In this document: piece after piece, positions 1 through 8,214 of the stretch
Layout of the letters: the number at the start of each line of letters is the position of its first letter
How positions within the stretch are numbered: the stretch's first letter is position 1
DNA from: Ruminococcus gauvreauii
Lineage (GTDB): Bacteria; Bacillota; Clostridia; Lachnospirales; Lachnospiraceae
Assembly (NCBI RefSeq): GCF_025151995.1
Contig: NZ_CP102290.1
Span: 3,410,001 to 3,474,000, forward strand
Direction of reading: 5' to 3'
Length of the DNA: 64,000 bases
The notes under the pieces: generated by a model
Databases searched by the model: none
What the model saw: only the letters and a program-made list of their open reading frames with translations
Told to the model about the DNA's origin: nothing
Program-made: the position numbers and the translations under genes

Positions 1-674
1 GAGAACTCTTCAGTATTGTTGCAGAATATCCCCAGGACTGGATCCTGACGCCGGATGACACGGATGTGATGAGTGACTGGCTGATGGACCCGGAAAAAAC
101 AGGGAAAGCGGGATGTACGGCACATATTGGCACACACCTGGAATATCTGATGCGGTATGTGACGGGCGCGAAGCCGCGCAGGATACTGGCACGCTTTCAG
201 ACGTATCCGAGAAATCTTCCGCTGGAGACGGAGTCACAGGTGATGATCGACTATGAAAATCAGATCCAGGGGCTGATGTGGGCATCGATCGCGGCGGCAG
301 GGAACGACTGCGGAATCGCACTGCGGGTGTTTGGCAGCAGAGGGTCTCTGGAGTGGAGCCATTTGAATCCGAGCCGTTTGATTTACCACCCTCTGAACCA
401 GCCGTCGCAGACGTTAGTCTGCGGAAGGAATTATCTGGGAGAAGAGGCGGGAAGACTTGCCAGGCTTCCGGCAGGACATCCGGAGGGATTTTACGAGGCG
501 TTTGCAAATATTTTCCGAAACTTCTGCGGAGATTTGAAGTTGTTAAAAGAAGGCAGAAGACCGGAGAAACTGCATTTTCCGACGATCGAAGACGGATTGC
601 TCAGCATGAGGTTTATCGAGGCATGTGTTAAGAGCAATGAAAACAATAACGCGTGGGTAGACTTTGAACGGTAA
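1..674 (+). CDS. Gfo/Idh/MocA family oxidoreductase, C-terminal part (5' end outside window)
   Basis: The reading frame is open from the left edge (frame begins at base 3) to TAA at 672-674, so about 223 C-terminal residues are present and the N-terminal Rossmann domain lies outside. The visible part starts in the same 'AEYPQDW' segment found at about residue 163 of the next gene. It shares further motifs with that gene: 'GTHLEYL', a 'YENQIQGLMWAS' beta-sheet segment, 'GSRGSLEW', 'EAFANIFRNFC' and a final 'RFIEAC'. This is the substrate-binding beta-sheet half typical of NAD(P)-dependent sugar and inositol dehydrogenases. The gap to the next gene is 21 bases with an AGAGGAGG-like ribosome-binding site, so the two form an operon and are probably diverged duplicates. 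The substrate cannot be told from sequence. Confidence 0.85.
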   Translation, partial: ELFSIVAEYPQDWILTPDDTDVMSDWLMDPEKTGKAGCTAHIGTHLEYLMRYVTGAKPRRILARFQTYPRNLPLETESQVMIDYENQIQGLMWASIAAAGNDCGIALRVFGSRGSLEWSHLNPSRLIYHPLNQPSQTLVCGRNYLGEEAGRLARLPAGHPEGFYEAFANIFRNFCGDLKLLKEGRRPEKLHFPTIEDGLLSMRFIEACVKSNENNNAWVDFER

Positions 675-695
675 GAGGAGGAAAAGGGGTGTGCA

Positions 696-1856
696 ATGAA
701 ACTGAAATTTGGAATAATCGGCGGCGGGAACGGAGCCTTTATCGGTGACGTGCACCGCCACGGCGCCGAGTTTGATGATCTGGCCGAATTGAAGGCTGGC
801 TGCTTCACCAGAAACGAGAGTGAAAACAGAAAATGCGGGCAAAAATGGGGCGTCAGCCGGGACAGGATTTATCCGGATTACCTGACGATGGCGGAGGAAG
901 AGAGCAGACGGGAAGACCGGATTGATTTCGTCACGATTGCGACGCCGAACAATACACATTATGCGATTGCAAAATGTTTTCTGGAACATGGATTCCATGT
1001 GATGTGCGACAAGCCGCTTGCGATGAGTTCGCAGGAGGGACAGGAATTAAAGCGTCTGGCGCGGGAAAAGAATCTTCAGTTTGGCGTGACGTTCACCTAT
1101 GGGTATTATACGATCATCGAACAGGCGAGACAGATGATAGCAAATGGTGAGATCGGTGGTGTGAAACTGATCATGGCGGAGTATCCGCAGGACTGGCTGG
1201 CTGTGGCGCTCGCCGGCGAAGATTCCGACCAGGCGATGTGGCGGACGGATCCGAAAATCTCCGGCATCTCGGGCGCCACAGCGGACATCGGTTCACATCT
1301 GGAATATGCGGTGTATAAAATGACCGGGCTGAAGATTCAAAAAGTGCTTGCACGGCTGAACAAGATACCGGAGACGATGCAGATCGACAATGACTCGCAG
1401 ATTATGCTGGAGTATGAAAACGGTGTAAAAGGATTTTTCTGGACGTCGCAGATAGCAATCGGGCGTGAGTGTGCAGTGCTGATAAGGATTTACGGAGATA
1501 AAGGATCAATCGAATGGAATCATGATATGCCCTCCACACTACGGGTGACGAAGCTGGATGAACCGCCGCAGCTGTACACGACACAGAGGAGCTTTCTGTA
1601 TGACTCGGCGCAGGCACAATCCAGAATCTGCGCGGGCGTGATCGAAGGTTATTATGAGGCGTTTGCAAATATGTACCGCGGGTACTGCCAGACGCTGATC
1701 GCCAGATATATGGGGGAAGAGGCGGACCCCCGATACACGTTTGCCGATGTGGAGGATGGAGCGGAGGGACTTCGGTTTGTTGAGGCATGTGTGGAAAGCG
1801 ATAAAAAGGGAAATATCTGGGTAGAAATCAACCGTCCGGAGATGACTCCGGAATAA
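696..1856 (+). CDS. Gfo/Idh/MocA family NAD(P)-dependent oxidoreductase
   Basis: The product has 386 residues, the usual family length. The N-terminal Rossmann fold shows the nucleotide-binding motif 'GIIGGGNGAF' at residues 6-15. 'CDKPLAMS' at about 108-115 is the family's EKP-type motif carrying the catalytic lysine. The C-terminal half is the alpha/beta substrate domain, with 'GSHLEY' holding the usual histidine near residue 202. Members oxidise or epimerise sugars, inositols or their derivatives using NAD(P). The start is ATG with GAGGAGGAAAAGG about 12 bases upstream. It is the second gene after a clear paralogue and is followed by a hairpin terminator. The sugar substrate is unknown; it may act with catabolic genes beyond the left edge. 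Confidence 0.88.
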   Translation: MKLKFGIIGGGNGAFIGDVHRHGAEFDDLAELKAGCFTRNESENRKCGQKWGVSRDRIYPDYLTMAEEESRREDRIDFVTIATPNNTHYAIAKCFLEHGFHVMCDKPLAMSSQEGQELKRLAREKNLQFGVTFTYGYYTIIEQARQMIANGEIGGVKLIMAEYPQDWLAVALAGEDSDQAMWRTDPKISGISGATADIGSHLEYAVYKMTGLKIQKVLARLNKIPETMQIDNDSQIMLEYENGVKGFFWTSQIAIGRECAVLIRIYGDKGSIEWNHDMPSTLRVTKLDEPPQLYTTQRSFLYDSAQAQSRICAGVIEGYYEAFANMYRGYCQTLIARYMGEEADPRYTFADVEDGAEGLRFVEACVESDKKGNIWVEINRPEMTPE

Positions 1857-1890
1857 TATCGGACCCACCCAAATAAAAATATAAGCAAAG

Positions 1891-1921
1891 CAGGTTGCCT
1901 AATGCTTGACAACCTGTTTTT
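1891..1921 (+). terminator. Rho-independent terminator of the oxidoreductase pair
   Basis: Seven-base arms CAGGTTG and CAACCTG enclose a 12-base loop and are followed directly by TTTTTG. It lies 35 bases after the stop codon of the upstream dehydrogenase. Confidence 0.8.
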
Positions 1922-1986
1922 GCTGTGTCAGAATACACTCATTGGGAAAAATTTAGTCAGTATAGAAAAATGAGGTAAATACGAAC

Positions 1987-3618
1987 ATGATAGCAGCAAG
2001 TAATGTAACTCTTAGAATAGGAAAGAAGGCGCTCTTTGAAGACGTTAATATCAAGTTCACAGAAGGCAACTGCTATGGACTGATCGGCGCGAACGGTGCG
2101 GGAAAATCAACATTTCTGAAGATTCTGTCCGGTCAGCTGGAGACGACAAAGGGTGACATCAGCATCACGCCTGGCCAGCGTCTCTCTTTCCTGCAGCAGG
2201 ACCATTTCAAATATGACGCCTATTCCGTACTGGATACCGTCATCATGGGAAATGCCCGCCTGTATGAAATCATGAAAGAGAAAGAAGCGATCTATGCCAA
2301 GGAGGATTTCACCGACGAGGATGGAATCCGTGCCAGCGAGCTGGAGGGTGAGTTTGCGGAGATGGACGGCTGGGAGGCCGAATCCGATGCGGCTCAGCTG
2401 CTGAACGGGCTTGGCATCGAGACAGAGCTGCACTACACGATGATGGCAGATCTGACGGGAAGCCAGAAGGTCAAGGTACTGCTTGCACAGGCGTTATTCG
2501 GCAATCCGGACATCCTGCTGCTCGATGAGCCTACGAACCATCTGGACCTGGATGCCATCGCATGGCTGGAGGAGTTTTTAATCAACTTCAACAACACGGT
2601 GATCGTGGTTTCCCATGACCGTTATTTCCTGAATAAGGTCTGCACACACACGGCAGACATTGATTACGGCAAGATCCAGCTGTATGCCGGCAACTATGAT
2701 TTCTGGTTTGAATCCAGCCAGCTGCTGGTAAAACAGATGAAGGAAGCCAACAAGAAGAAGGAAGAGAAGATTAAGGAGCTGCAGGAATTTATCTCCAGGT
2801 TCTCTGCAAACGCATCAAAATCAAAACAGGCGACTTCACGTAAACGTGCGCTGGAAAAAATCCAGCTGGATGATATCCGCCCGTCCAGCCGCAAATACCC
2901 GTATATTGACTTTCGTCCGAATCGTGAGATCGGAAATGAGGTCCTTATGGTAGAGGGACTGTCAAAGACAATCGACGGAGAAAAGATACTGGACAATATC
3001 ACGTTTACGCTGGGACATAATGACAAAGTGGCATTTGTCGGCGGCAATGAGCTGGCTAAGACAACATTGTTCCGCATCCTGATGGGTGAGATTGAGCCGG
3101 ATGAGGGGACCTACAAATGGGGTGTCACCACCAGCCAGGCGTATTTTCCGAAAGACAGCACACAGGAATTTGATAATGATCTGACGATCGCTGACTGGCT
3201 GACACAATATTCGGAGATCAAGGATGCAACGTATGTGCGTGGCTTTCTCGGACGTATGCTGTTCGCGGGCGAAGACGGCGTGAAAAAAGTAAAGGTGTTG
3301 TCCGGAGGCGAGAAAGTCAGATGCCTGCTTTCGAAAATGATGATCTCAGGATCGAATGTGCTGATCCTGGATGAGCCGACGAACCACCTGGATATGGAGG
3401 CGATCACGGCATTGAACAACGGTCTGATCAAGTTCCCGGGTGTTATCCTTTTTGCATCTCATGACCATCAGTTCGTGGAGACGACGGCAAACCGTATCAT
3501 GGAGATTGTGCCGGGAGGCGTTCTGATCGATAAGATCACGACTTACGATGAATATCTTGCAAGTGACGAGATGGCAAGAAAACGTCAGGTTTACACGATG
3601 CAGGAAGAGGATAATTAA
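1987..3618 (+). CDS. ykpA: ABC-F family ATPase, YkpA/YbiT type
   Basis: A soluble protein of 543 residues with two ABC ATPase domains and no membrane segments, as in ABC-F ribosome-associated translation factors. Domain 1 has Walker A 'GANGAGKST' near residue 37 and Walker B 'LLLDEPTNHLD' near 176. A lysine-rich linker ('KQMKEANKKKEEKIKELQ', about 250-270) joins domain 2, which has signature 'LSGGEK' and a second 'LILDEPTNHLD'. The first signature reads 'LTGSQK' and the second Walker A reads 'GGNELAKTT'. Both departures also occur in the Bacillus YkpA sequence as I recall it, so they are family traits rather than damage. ABC-F proteins act on the ribosomal E site in translation or antibiotic protection; the exact role of this subfamily is not settled. 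Confidence 0.9.
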   Translation: MIAASNVTLRIGKKALFEDVNIKFTEGNCYGLIGANGAGKSTFLKILSGQLETTKGDISITPGQRLSFLQQDHFKYDAYSVLDTVIMGNARLYEIMKEKEAIYAKEDFTDEDGIRASELEGEFAEMDGWEAESDAAQLLNGLGIETELHYTMMADLTGSQKVKVLLAQALFGNPDILLLDEPTNHLDLDAIAWLEEFLINFNNTVIVVSHDRYFLNKVCTHTADIDYGKIQLYAGNYDFWFESSQLLVKQMKEANKKKEEKIKELQEFISRFSANASKSKQATSRKRALEKIQLDDIRPSSRKYPYIDFRPNREIGNEVLMVEGLSKTIDGEKILDNITFTLGHNDKVAFVGGNELAKTTLFRILMGEIEPDEGTYKWGVTTSQAYFPKDSTQEFDNDLTIADWLTQYSEIKDATYVRGFLGRMLFAGEDGVKKVKVLSGGEKVRCLLSKMMISGSNVLILDEPTNHLDMEAITALNNGLIKFPGVILFASHDHQFVETTANRIMEIVPGGVLIDKITTYDEYLASDEMARKRQVYTMQEEDN

Positions 3619-3637
3619 ATTTTCGGAGGATAGACGT

Positions 3638-4549
3638 ATGAAGAAACCGGTACTGGTAATTATGGCAGCCGGGATGGGCAGCCGTTACGGCGGGCTGAAA
3701 CAGATTGATCCGGTCGACGACCAGGGACATATCATTATGGATTTTTCGATTCACGATGCGAGAAAAGCCGGATTTGAGAAAGTGATTTTTATTATAAAAA
3801 AAGAGAATGAAGCTGATTTCAGAGAGACGATCGGTGACCGTGTGGCAAAGAAGATGAAAGTGGCATACGTTTACCAGGAGCTGACGAATCTTCCGGATGG
3901 GATACAGGTTCCGGAGGGGCGTGTGAAGCCGTGGGGAACCGGACATGCAGTTTTGAGCGCCGCAAATGAGATCAACGGTCCGTTTGCTGTGATCAATGCC
4001 GATGACTATTACGGGAGCAAAGCGTTCTCCATGATCTATAAATATCTGACGACGCATGATGACAACGGGACATACCGGTATGCCATGGTTGGTTACCATC
4101 TGGAGAACACCCTGACCGAAAACGGTCATGTGGCGCGCGGGGTATGTGAGATGGACGAGAGTGGATTTCTCAGCGGCATTCAGGAACGGACCAGGATTGA
4201 GAAACGCGGGGATGGTGCGGCGTATACGGAGGATGACGGGGAAACCTGGACATACCTTGCGAATGATGCGACAGTATCCATGAATCTCTGGGGCTTTACT
4301 GAGAGTTTTCTGATTGAGCTGCGCAGGCGTTTTCCGAAGTTCCTGGGGAAGGCATTGAAAGAAAATCCGATGAAGGGTGAATATTTTCTGCCGTCAGTGG
4401 TCGGTGAGCTGCTGAAGGAAGGGGCCGCAACCGTTCAGGTGCTGAAGTCACCGGATAAATGGTACGGGGTCACTTATAAAGAGGATAAGCCCGTTGTAGT
4501 GGAGGCAATTCGAAAGCTTGAGGAGAGCGGACTTTATGACGGCATTTAA
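3638..4549 (+). CDS. Sugar-phosphate nucleotidyltransferase-like protein
   Basis: The frame is open further upstream, but ATG 3638 is preferred: it has TCGGAGGA nine bases upstream and the NTP-transferase fold begins at once. The product has 303 residues. 'MAAGMGSRYGGLKQ' at residues 8-21 is the nucleotide-binding signature of the NTP_transferase family (compare GlmU and RmlA). 'AVINADDYYG' near 114 is the metal-binding Asp region. Such enzymes activate sugar-1-phosphates as NDP-sugars, but this subgroup is often found outside sugar-nucleotide operons and its substrate is not known. It sits 20 bases after the ABC-F gene, probably co-transcribed, and is followed by a terminator. Confidence 0.8.
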   Translation: MKKPVLVIMAAGMGSRYGGLKQIDPVDDQGHIIMDFSIHDARKAGFEKVIFIIKKENEADFRETIGDRVAKKMKVAYVYQELTNLPDGIQVPEGRVKPWGTGHAVLSAANEINGPFAVINADDYYGSKAFSMIYKYLTTHDDNGTYRYAMVGYHLENTLTENGHVARGVCEMDESGFLSGIQERTRIEKRGDGAAYTEDDGETWTYLANDATVSMNLWGFTESFLIELRRRFPKFLGKALKENPMKGEYFLPSVVGELLKEGAATVQVLKSPDKWYGVTYKEDKPVVVEAIRKLEESGLYDGI

Positions 4550-4584
4550 CTGACGGATGACTGAGAGGACAGGAATAGAACTGG

Positions 4585-4631
4585 CAGACGGCCGGGATCG
4601 GAAGATATCTGATCCTGTCCGTCTGTTTTTT
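4585..4631 (+). terminator. Rho-independent terminator after the nucleotidyltransferase
   Basis: CAGACGG at 4585-4591 pairs perfectly with CCGTCTG at 4619-4625. An inner GGATC/GATCC stem extends the hairpin, and six T residues follow. Confidence 0.85.
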
Positions 4632-4679
4632 ATGTGTCCGGCATTGGACATGATATCAAAAGAAAAATGACATGTGATG

Positions 4680-4688
4680 TGCTATAAT
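4680..4688 (+). promoter_or_regulatory. Extended -10 promoter of the zinc dehydrogenase gene
   Basis: TGCTATAAT is a perfect TGn extended -10 element 27 bases before the ATG. No convincing -35 hexamer lies at 17 bases, which fits an extended -10 promoter. Confidence 0.55.
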
Positions 4689-4714
4689 GAAAAGAAAACG
4701 GGAGGAAACATGAC

Positions 4715-5734
4715 ATGAAAACAATGCAGGCGGCGGTATTCAAGGGGAATGGGATACTGAGTGTAGAGGACCTCCCCTTCCCGGTCATCAAACGTCCGAC
4801 ACAGGTTCTGCTGAAGATCAGGGCGGCGAGTATCTGCGGCAGCGATCTTCACGGACTCATGGTACCCCCGGCTCAACACCTGCCGGAAGGAATCGTGATG
4901 GGGCATGAATTTTTCGGTGTAATTGAGGCATGCGGTGAAAATGCAGGCGGATTCGTACCGGGAGACCGAGTCGTAGTCAATCCCGCCATACCGTGCGGGA
5001 GATGTTTTGAGTGTACACACGGGCACGAAGAAATCTGCGACCACAACACTCATTACGGACAGACATGTGACGGAGGTTTTGCGGAATACCTTGCGGTGGA
5101 GAGCAGCCAGCTTTATAAAGTTCCTGACGGTGTTGCGGCGGATGCCGCGGCTCAGACAGAACCGCTGGCATGCATCATGGGAGGAATCACGAAACTTCAG
5201 CCGAAACCGGACGAACATGTCCTGCTGTACGGCGCTGGTCCGATTGGACTGATGTATATCAAGGTTTTGAGGGCTCTGGGTATCAGACATCTTGCGGTCT
5301 GTGCAAAAGGAGAAAAACGTAAGCAGGAAGCCGCGAGGTTCGGGGCGGAAATCGTAATCGATTCTGTGCAGGGAAGCATACGGGAGACCCTGATGGAGAA
5401 GTGGAGACAGCAGCCGGATGTTGTAATTGATGCTGTCGGTGCGGGTGCCATATTTCCGGAGGCGGTCAACCTGATCAACAGCGGAGGCCGTATCCTTCTG
5501 TTTGGATTTAATAAATCGGCAAGATCTGAGATCGCGCCCGCAGATTTCTGCGTGAAAGAGCTGCAGGTGGTGGGATCAAGAAGCAAAGACTTTCCTGCAG
5601 CGCTTTCGTTGCTGTCAGAAGGAAGACTGAACCTGGAAGAACTGGTGAGTCACCGGGTTCCGCTCCGGGAAATCGACAAGGGGATCGCACTGATGCGCAG
5701 CAGGGAGGCCACGCGGGTGATTGTATGTCCGTGA
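4715..5734 (+). CDS. Zinc-dependent medium-chain dehydrogenase (sorbitol/threonine dehydrogenase-like)
   Basis: The product has 339 residues, a normal length for the medium-chain dehydrogenase/reductase superfamily. Catalytic zinc ligands are seen in 'ICGSD' (Cys near 38) and 'GHEFFG' (His-Glu near 63). The structural zinc site is the four-cysteine lobe 'CGRCFECTHGHEEIC' near 90-104. The Rossmann motif 'LYGAGPIGL' near 170 binds NAD(P). Such enzymes oxidise polyols or secondary alcohols reversibly. The start ATG 4715 has GGGAGG about 10 bases upstream; a nearer ATG at 4710 is out of frame. The gene has its own promoter and stands alone. It resembles the dehydrogenase at 22321-23334, but the two are clearly distinct. 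The substrate is unknown. Confidence 0.88.
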   Translation: MKTMQAAVFKGNGILSVEDLPFPVIKRPTQVLLKIRAASICGSDLHGLMVPPAQHLPEGIVMGHEFFGVIEACGENAGGFVPGDRVVVNPAIPCGRCFECTHGHEEICDHNTHYGQTCDGGFAEYLAVESSQLYKVPDGVAADAAAQTEPLACIMGGITKLQPKPDEHVLLYGAGPIGLMYIKVLRALGIRHLAVCAKGEKRKQEAARFGAEIVIDSVQGSIRETLMEKWRQQPDVVIDAVGAGAIFPEAVNLINSGGRILLFGFNKSARSEIAPADFCVKELQVVGSRSKDFPAALSLLSEGRLNLEELVSHRVPLREIDKGIALMRSREATRVIVCP

Positions 5735-5778
5735 AAGACGATGCCCCGCCTGAACCGTTACGATTTGCAAAAGAACTA

Positions 5779-5807
5779 TTGACAGTATTACTGCAAAGTG
5801 CTAAACT
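5779..5807 (+). promoter_or_regulatory. Sigma-A promoter of the trp operon leader
   Basis: Perfect -35 TTGACA at 5779-5784, a 17-base spacer and -10 TAAACT at 5802-5807. Transcription would start near 5814, at the 5' end of the T-box leader. Confidence 0.8.
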
Positions 5808-5813
5808 AAAATA

Positions 5814-6105
5814 AATTAAGAGTTAAAATCAAGGAACAAAGAGAGTACAGACAACAGAAGCATCACAGAGAGCCGGTGGTGGTGGAAGCCGGTATGGGGA
5901 AGTGTTTGGAATGGGTTTGGGAGATGCAAGGTGAATTACAGTAGCTGACGCCGTGTCCTCACGTTACAGGGGAAGGATATCGAAGGAGACTTCCGTATCT
6001 GAATCAGAGGAGAGTCTGTTGCCGAATGGCGAGGGATTCTTGAATTAGGGTGGTACCACGCATATTTGCATATGTCGTCCCTGGCTTTTGCCAGGGGCGT
6101 TTTTA
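5814..6105 (+). promoter_or_regulatory. T-box riboswitch leader of the trp operon
   Basis: A leader of about 290 bases carries the hallmarks of a tRNA-sensing T-box. Stem I features are AGTA at 5844-5847, 'AGAGAG' and GGTGG near 5877-5885. The T-box core AGGGTGGTACCACG is at 6047-6060. The terminator is CGTCCCTGGC/CCAGGGGCG with TTTTT at 6076-6104. A UGG triplet directly after GAA at 5912-5914 is the best candidate for a tryptophan specifier, which fits the genes downstream. Uncharged tRNA-Trp would stabilise the antiterminator and allow read-through into trpE. The class is certain; the exact specifier position is inferred. Confidence 0.93.
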
Positions 6106-6140
6106 TCGTGTAGGAAACTTTGTTCCCTATACGATAAAAA
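6100..6140 (+). repeat. Long inverted repeat embedding the T-box terminator U-tract
   Basis: Nineteen-base arms at 6100-6118 and 6122-6140 surround a TTT loop. They pair throughout if two G-U or A-C positions are allowed. The left arm begins inside the run of T residues of the T-box terminator and the right arm ends in AAAAA. It forms a second strong hairpin between the terminator and trpE; its role is unknown. Confidence 0.75.
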
Positions 6141-6238
6141 CCATCCGGGGGGATGCACACTCTTTTTCGTCTTATGTATACAGGGACATCCCGCAGCAAC
6201 ACCCCGGACCGAATGTTAAAAACAGGAGGAAGTAAAGA

Positions 6239-7648
6239 ATGAAACGAGTATTGAGAGCATACAGAAAAACAGTCAGCATTGTAAATGAATCCAGCGTCGC
6301 GCTGTTTGAGGGACTTTCAGCAGGGAAAAAGGCGTTTTTGCTTGAAAGCTATGACAAAAACTATGACAGGTATACATTTATGGGGGTGGATCCGGAAGAA
6401 ATCATTCATTCGGACAGTAACGGCATTGTCATTGAATACAGGGACGGAAGTGTAAGGGCACAGCAGGGAAATCCTCTGGAGCTTCTGAAGGCATATTATG
6501 ATCAGTTTCAGGTCACGAAGGATGACGGAGAACTGCCATTTACCGGGGGATTTGTGGGCGCGCTGGGGTATGACTTCGTGAGATACTCAGAAGATCTGCC
6601 GGATAAAAATCCGGATGAGATCGGGATTGAGACCGTACAGTTCATGGTGACTACGAAATATATTGTGATTGACCATGTGGCGGAAACTCTGACAGGGGTC
6701 TGCCTGAGAGAGGATACGGACAGGGGACGCGCAGAGGGAGAACGCGAAGCAGAGCAGCTCGTAGCGGATGCAAGAGCGAAGATGAAGGAGGCGCCGTGCA
6801 CGTATGACCACGGCGGAATTCTGAAAGAAAAATCGGATACACGGGAACAGTATTCTGAAAAAGTAGAAAAGATCAAAGAATACATTCGCGAGGGACATAT
6901 CTTTCAGACGGTGCTTTCACAGCGGTGGACGATCGAGACGAAGCGGAGCGGACTGGATCTCTATAAAGAACTGCGCATCCTGAACCCGTCCCCGTATCTG
7001 TACTATTTTAATTTTGGTGAATTTGAGATCATCGGGAGTTCTCCGGAGATGCTGGTAAAGCAGACGGATAACAGGGTGTATACCTGTCCGATTGCCGGTA
7101 CGCGTCCCAGAGGAAGAGATAAGGCTGAGGATGAGCGGCTGAAAAAAGACCTGCTCTCAGATGAGAAGGAAAAGGCGGAGCATGTGATGCTGGTGGATCT
7201 GGCAAGAAATGATATGGGACGGATCTCCCAGTTCGGAACCGTAAAGGTGACCCAGTTTATGGAAGTGCAGAACTATTCACATGTGATGCATATGGTTTCA
7301 CTGGTTGAAGGCAGGAAAAACGGAACATACCATCCGCTTGATCTGACGGCTTCGTTCCTTCCGGCAGGTACTTTGAGCGGTGCGCCTAAGATCCGGGCGA
7401 TGGAGATCATCGATGAGCTGGAAGATTTCCGGCGCGGTCTATACGGAGGTGCTGTCGGTTACATTGATTTTAACGGAAATATGGATTTCTGTATTACGAT
7501 CCGGACGATGATAAAAAAGGGGAAAAAAGTATATCTTCAGGCGGGGGCAGGGATCGTGGCGGATTCTGTTGCGGAATCAGAGTATACGGAATGCTGTAAT
7601 AAGGTGATGGCACTCGCAAAGACATTGGTTAAGGAGGAACATCTATGA
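6239..7648 (+). CDS. trpE: Anthranilate synthase component I
   Basis: Makes anthranilate from chorismate using ammonia from TrpG, the first step of tryptophan synthesis. The 469-residue length is normal. The N-terminal domain carries 'LLESYDKNYDRYTFMG' near 37, including the LLES element of the tryptophan feedback site. The chorismate-binding C-terminal half shows 'GSSPEML' near 264, 'PIAGTRPRG' near 282 and 'LPAGTLSGAPK' near 379. ATG 6239 has AGGAGGAAG upstream. It is the first gene after the T-box leader and overlaps trpG by four bases (ATGA), implying translational coupling and balanced subunit synthesis. Pabaminobenzoate synthase is the alternative for this family, but the operon context decides. 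Confidence 0.96.
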   Translation: MKRVLRAYRKTVSIVNESSVALFEGLSAGKKAFLLESYDKNYDRYTFMGVDPEEIIHSDSNGIVIEYRDGSVRAQQGNPLELLKAYYDQFQVTKDDGELPFTGGFVGALGYDFVRYSEDLPDKNPDEIGIETVQFMVTTKYIVIDHVAETLTGVCLREDTDRGRAEGEREAEQLVADARAKMKEAPCTYDHGGILKEKSDTREQYSEKVEKIKEYIREGHIFQTVLSQRWTIETKRSGLDLYKELRILNPSPYLYYFNFGEFEIIGSSPEMLVKQTDNRVYTCPIAGTRPRGRDKAEDERLKKDLLSDEKEKAEHVMLVDLARNDMGRISQFGTVKVTQFMEVQNYSHVMHMVSLVEGRKNGTYHPLDLTASFLPAGTLSGAPKIRAMEIIDELEDFRRGLYGGAVGYIDFNGNMDFCITIRTMIKKGKKVYLQAGAGIVADSVAESEYTECCNKVMALAKTLVKEEHL

Positions 7649-8214
7649 TACTGCTGATTGATAATTATGACTCATTTACGTATAATCTGTATCAGTATAT
7701 GGGAATCTTTACGCCGGATATTAAAGTTGTCAGAAATGATAAAATCACTATGCAGGAAATCGCGTCTGCGGATCCCGCGAAAATCGTTCTTTCGCCGGGG
7801 CCCAAGAACCCGAAAGAGGCGGGAATCTGTATGGACGTGGTCAGAGAATATACGGGCAGGAAACCGATCCTCGGTATCTGCCTGGGACATCAGTGCATTG
7901 GTGAGGCACTCGGCGGGACGGTCTCCTATGCCAAAAAGCTGTTTCATGGAAAGCAGTCTCTGGTCACGCATGACGGGAGCAGCATCTTTACCGGAATCAA
8001 CTCACCGGTCAGAGTGGCGCGGTATCACTCGCTTGCGGTGCAGAGAGAAGATCTTCCGGACTGTCTGAAGATACTGGCTGAGACAGAAGACGGGGAAGTC
8101 ATGGCGATGAAGCACAGAGAACATCCTGTGGTGGGTCTGCAGTTCCACCCGGAATCAATTTATACGGAACATGGAAAACGGCTGATTGAAAATTTTGTTA
8201 ATGGGGTGATCTGA
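7645..8214 (+). CDS. trpG: Anthranilate synthase component II (glutamine amidotransferase)
   Basis: A class I glutamine amidotransferase of 189 residues that supplies ammonia to TrpE. The nucleophile elbow 'GICLGHQCIG' near 77 holds the catalytic Cys. The His-Glu pair of the triad lies in 'QFHPESI' near 168. The oxyanion segment 'LSPGPKNP' is near 50. The protein ends right after the amidotransferase domain, so it is not a TrpG-TrpD fusion. Its stop overlaps the trpC start by one base, so no room is left for trpD, which normally sits here in TrpEGDCFBA operons. Confidence 0.95.
   Translation: MILLIDNYDSFTYNLYQYMGIFTPDIKVVRNDKITMQEIASADPAKIVLSPGPKNPKEAGICMDVVREYTGRKPILGICLGHQCIGEALGGTVSYAKKLFHGKQSLVTHDGSSIFTGINSPVRVARYHSLAVQREDLPDCLKILAETEDGEVMAMKHREHPVVGLQFHPESIYTEHGKRLIENFVNGVI

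Noticed and set aside
1987..3618. Degenerate second Walker A ('GGNELAKTT') and first signature ('LTGSQK') in the ABC-F protein as signs of decay
   Set aside because: The same departures occur in Bacillus YkpA as I recall it, so they mark the subfamily and not a defect.
6050..6235. A 61-codon ORF between the T-box and trpE as a leader peptide
   Set aside because: It runs through the T-box core, the terminator and the hairpin, has no ribosome-binding site and is not rich in Trp codons.
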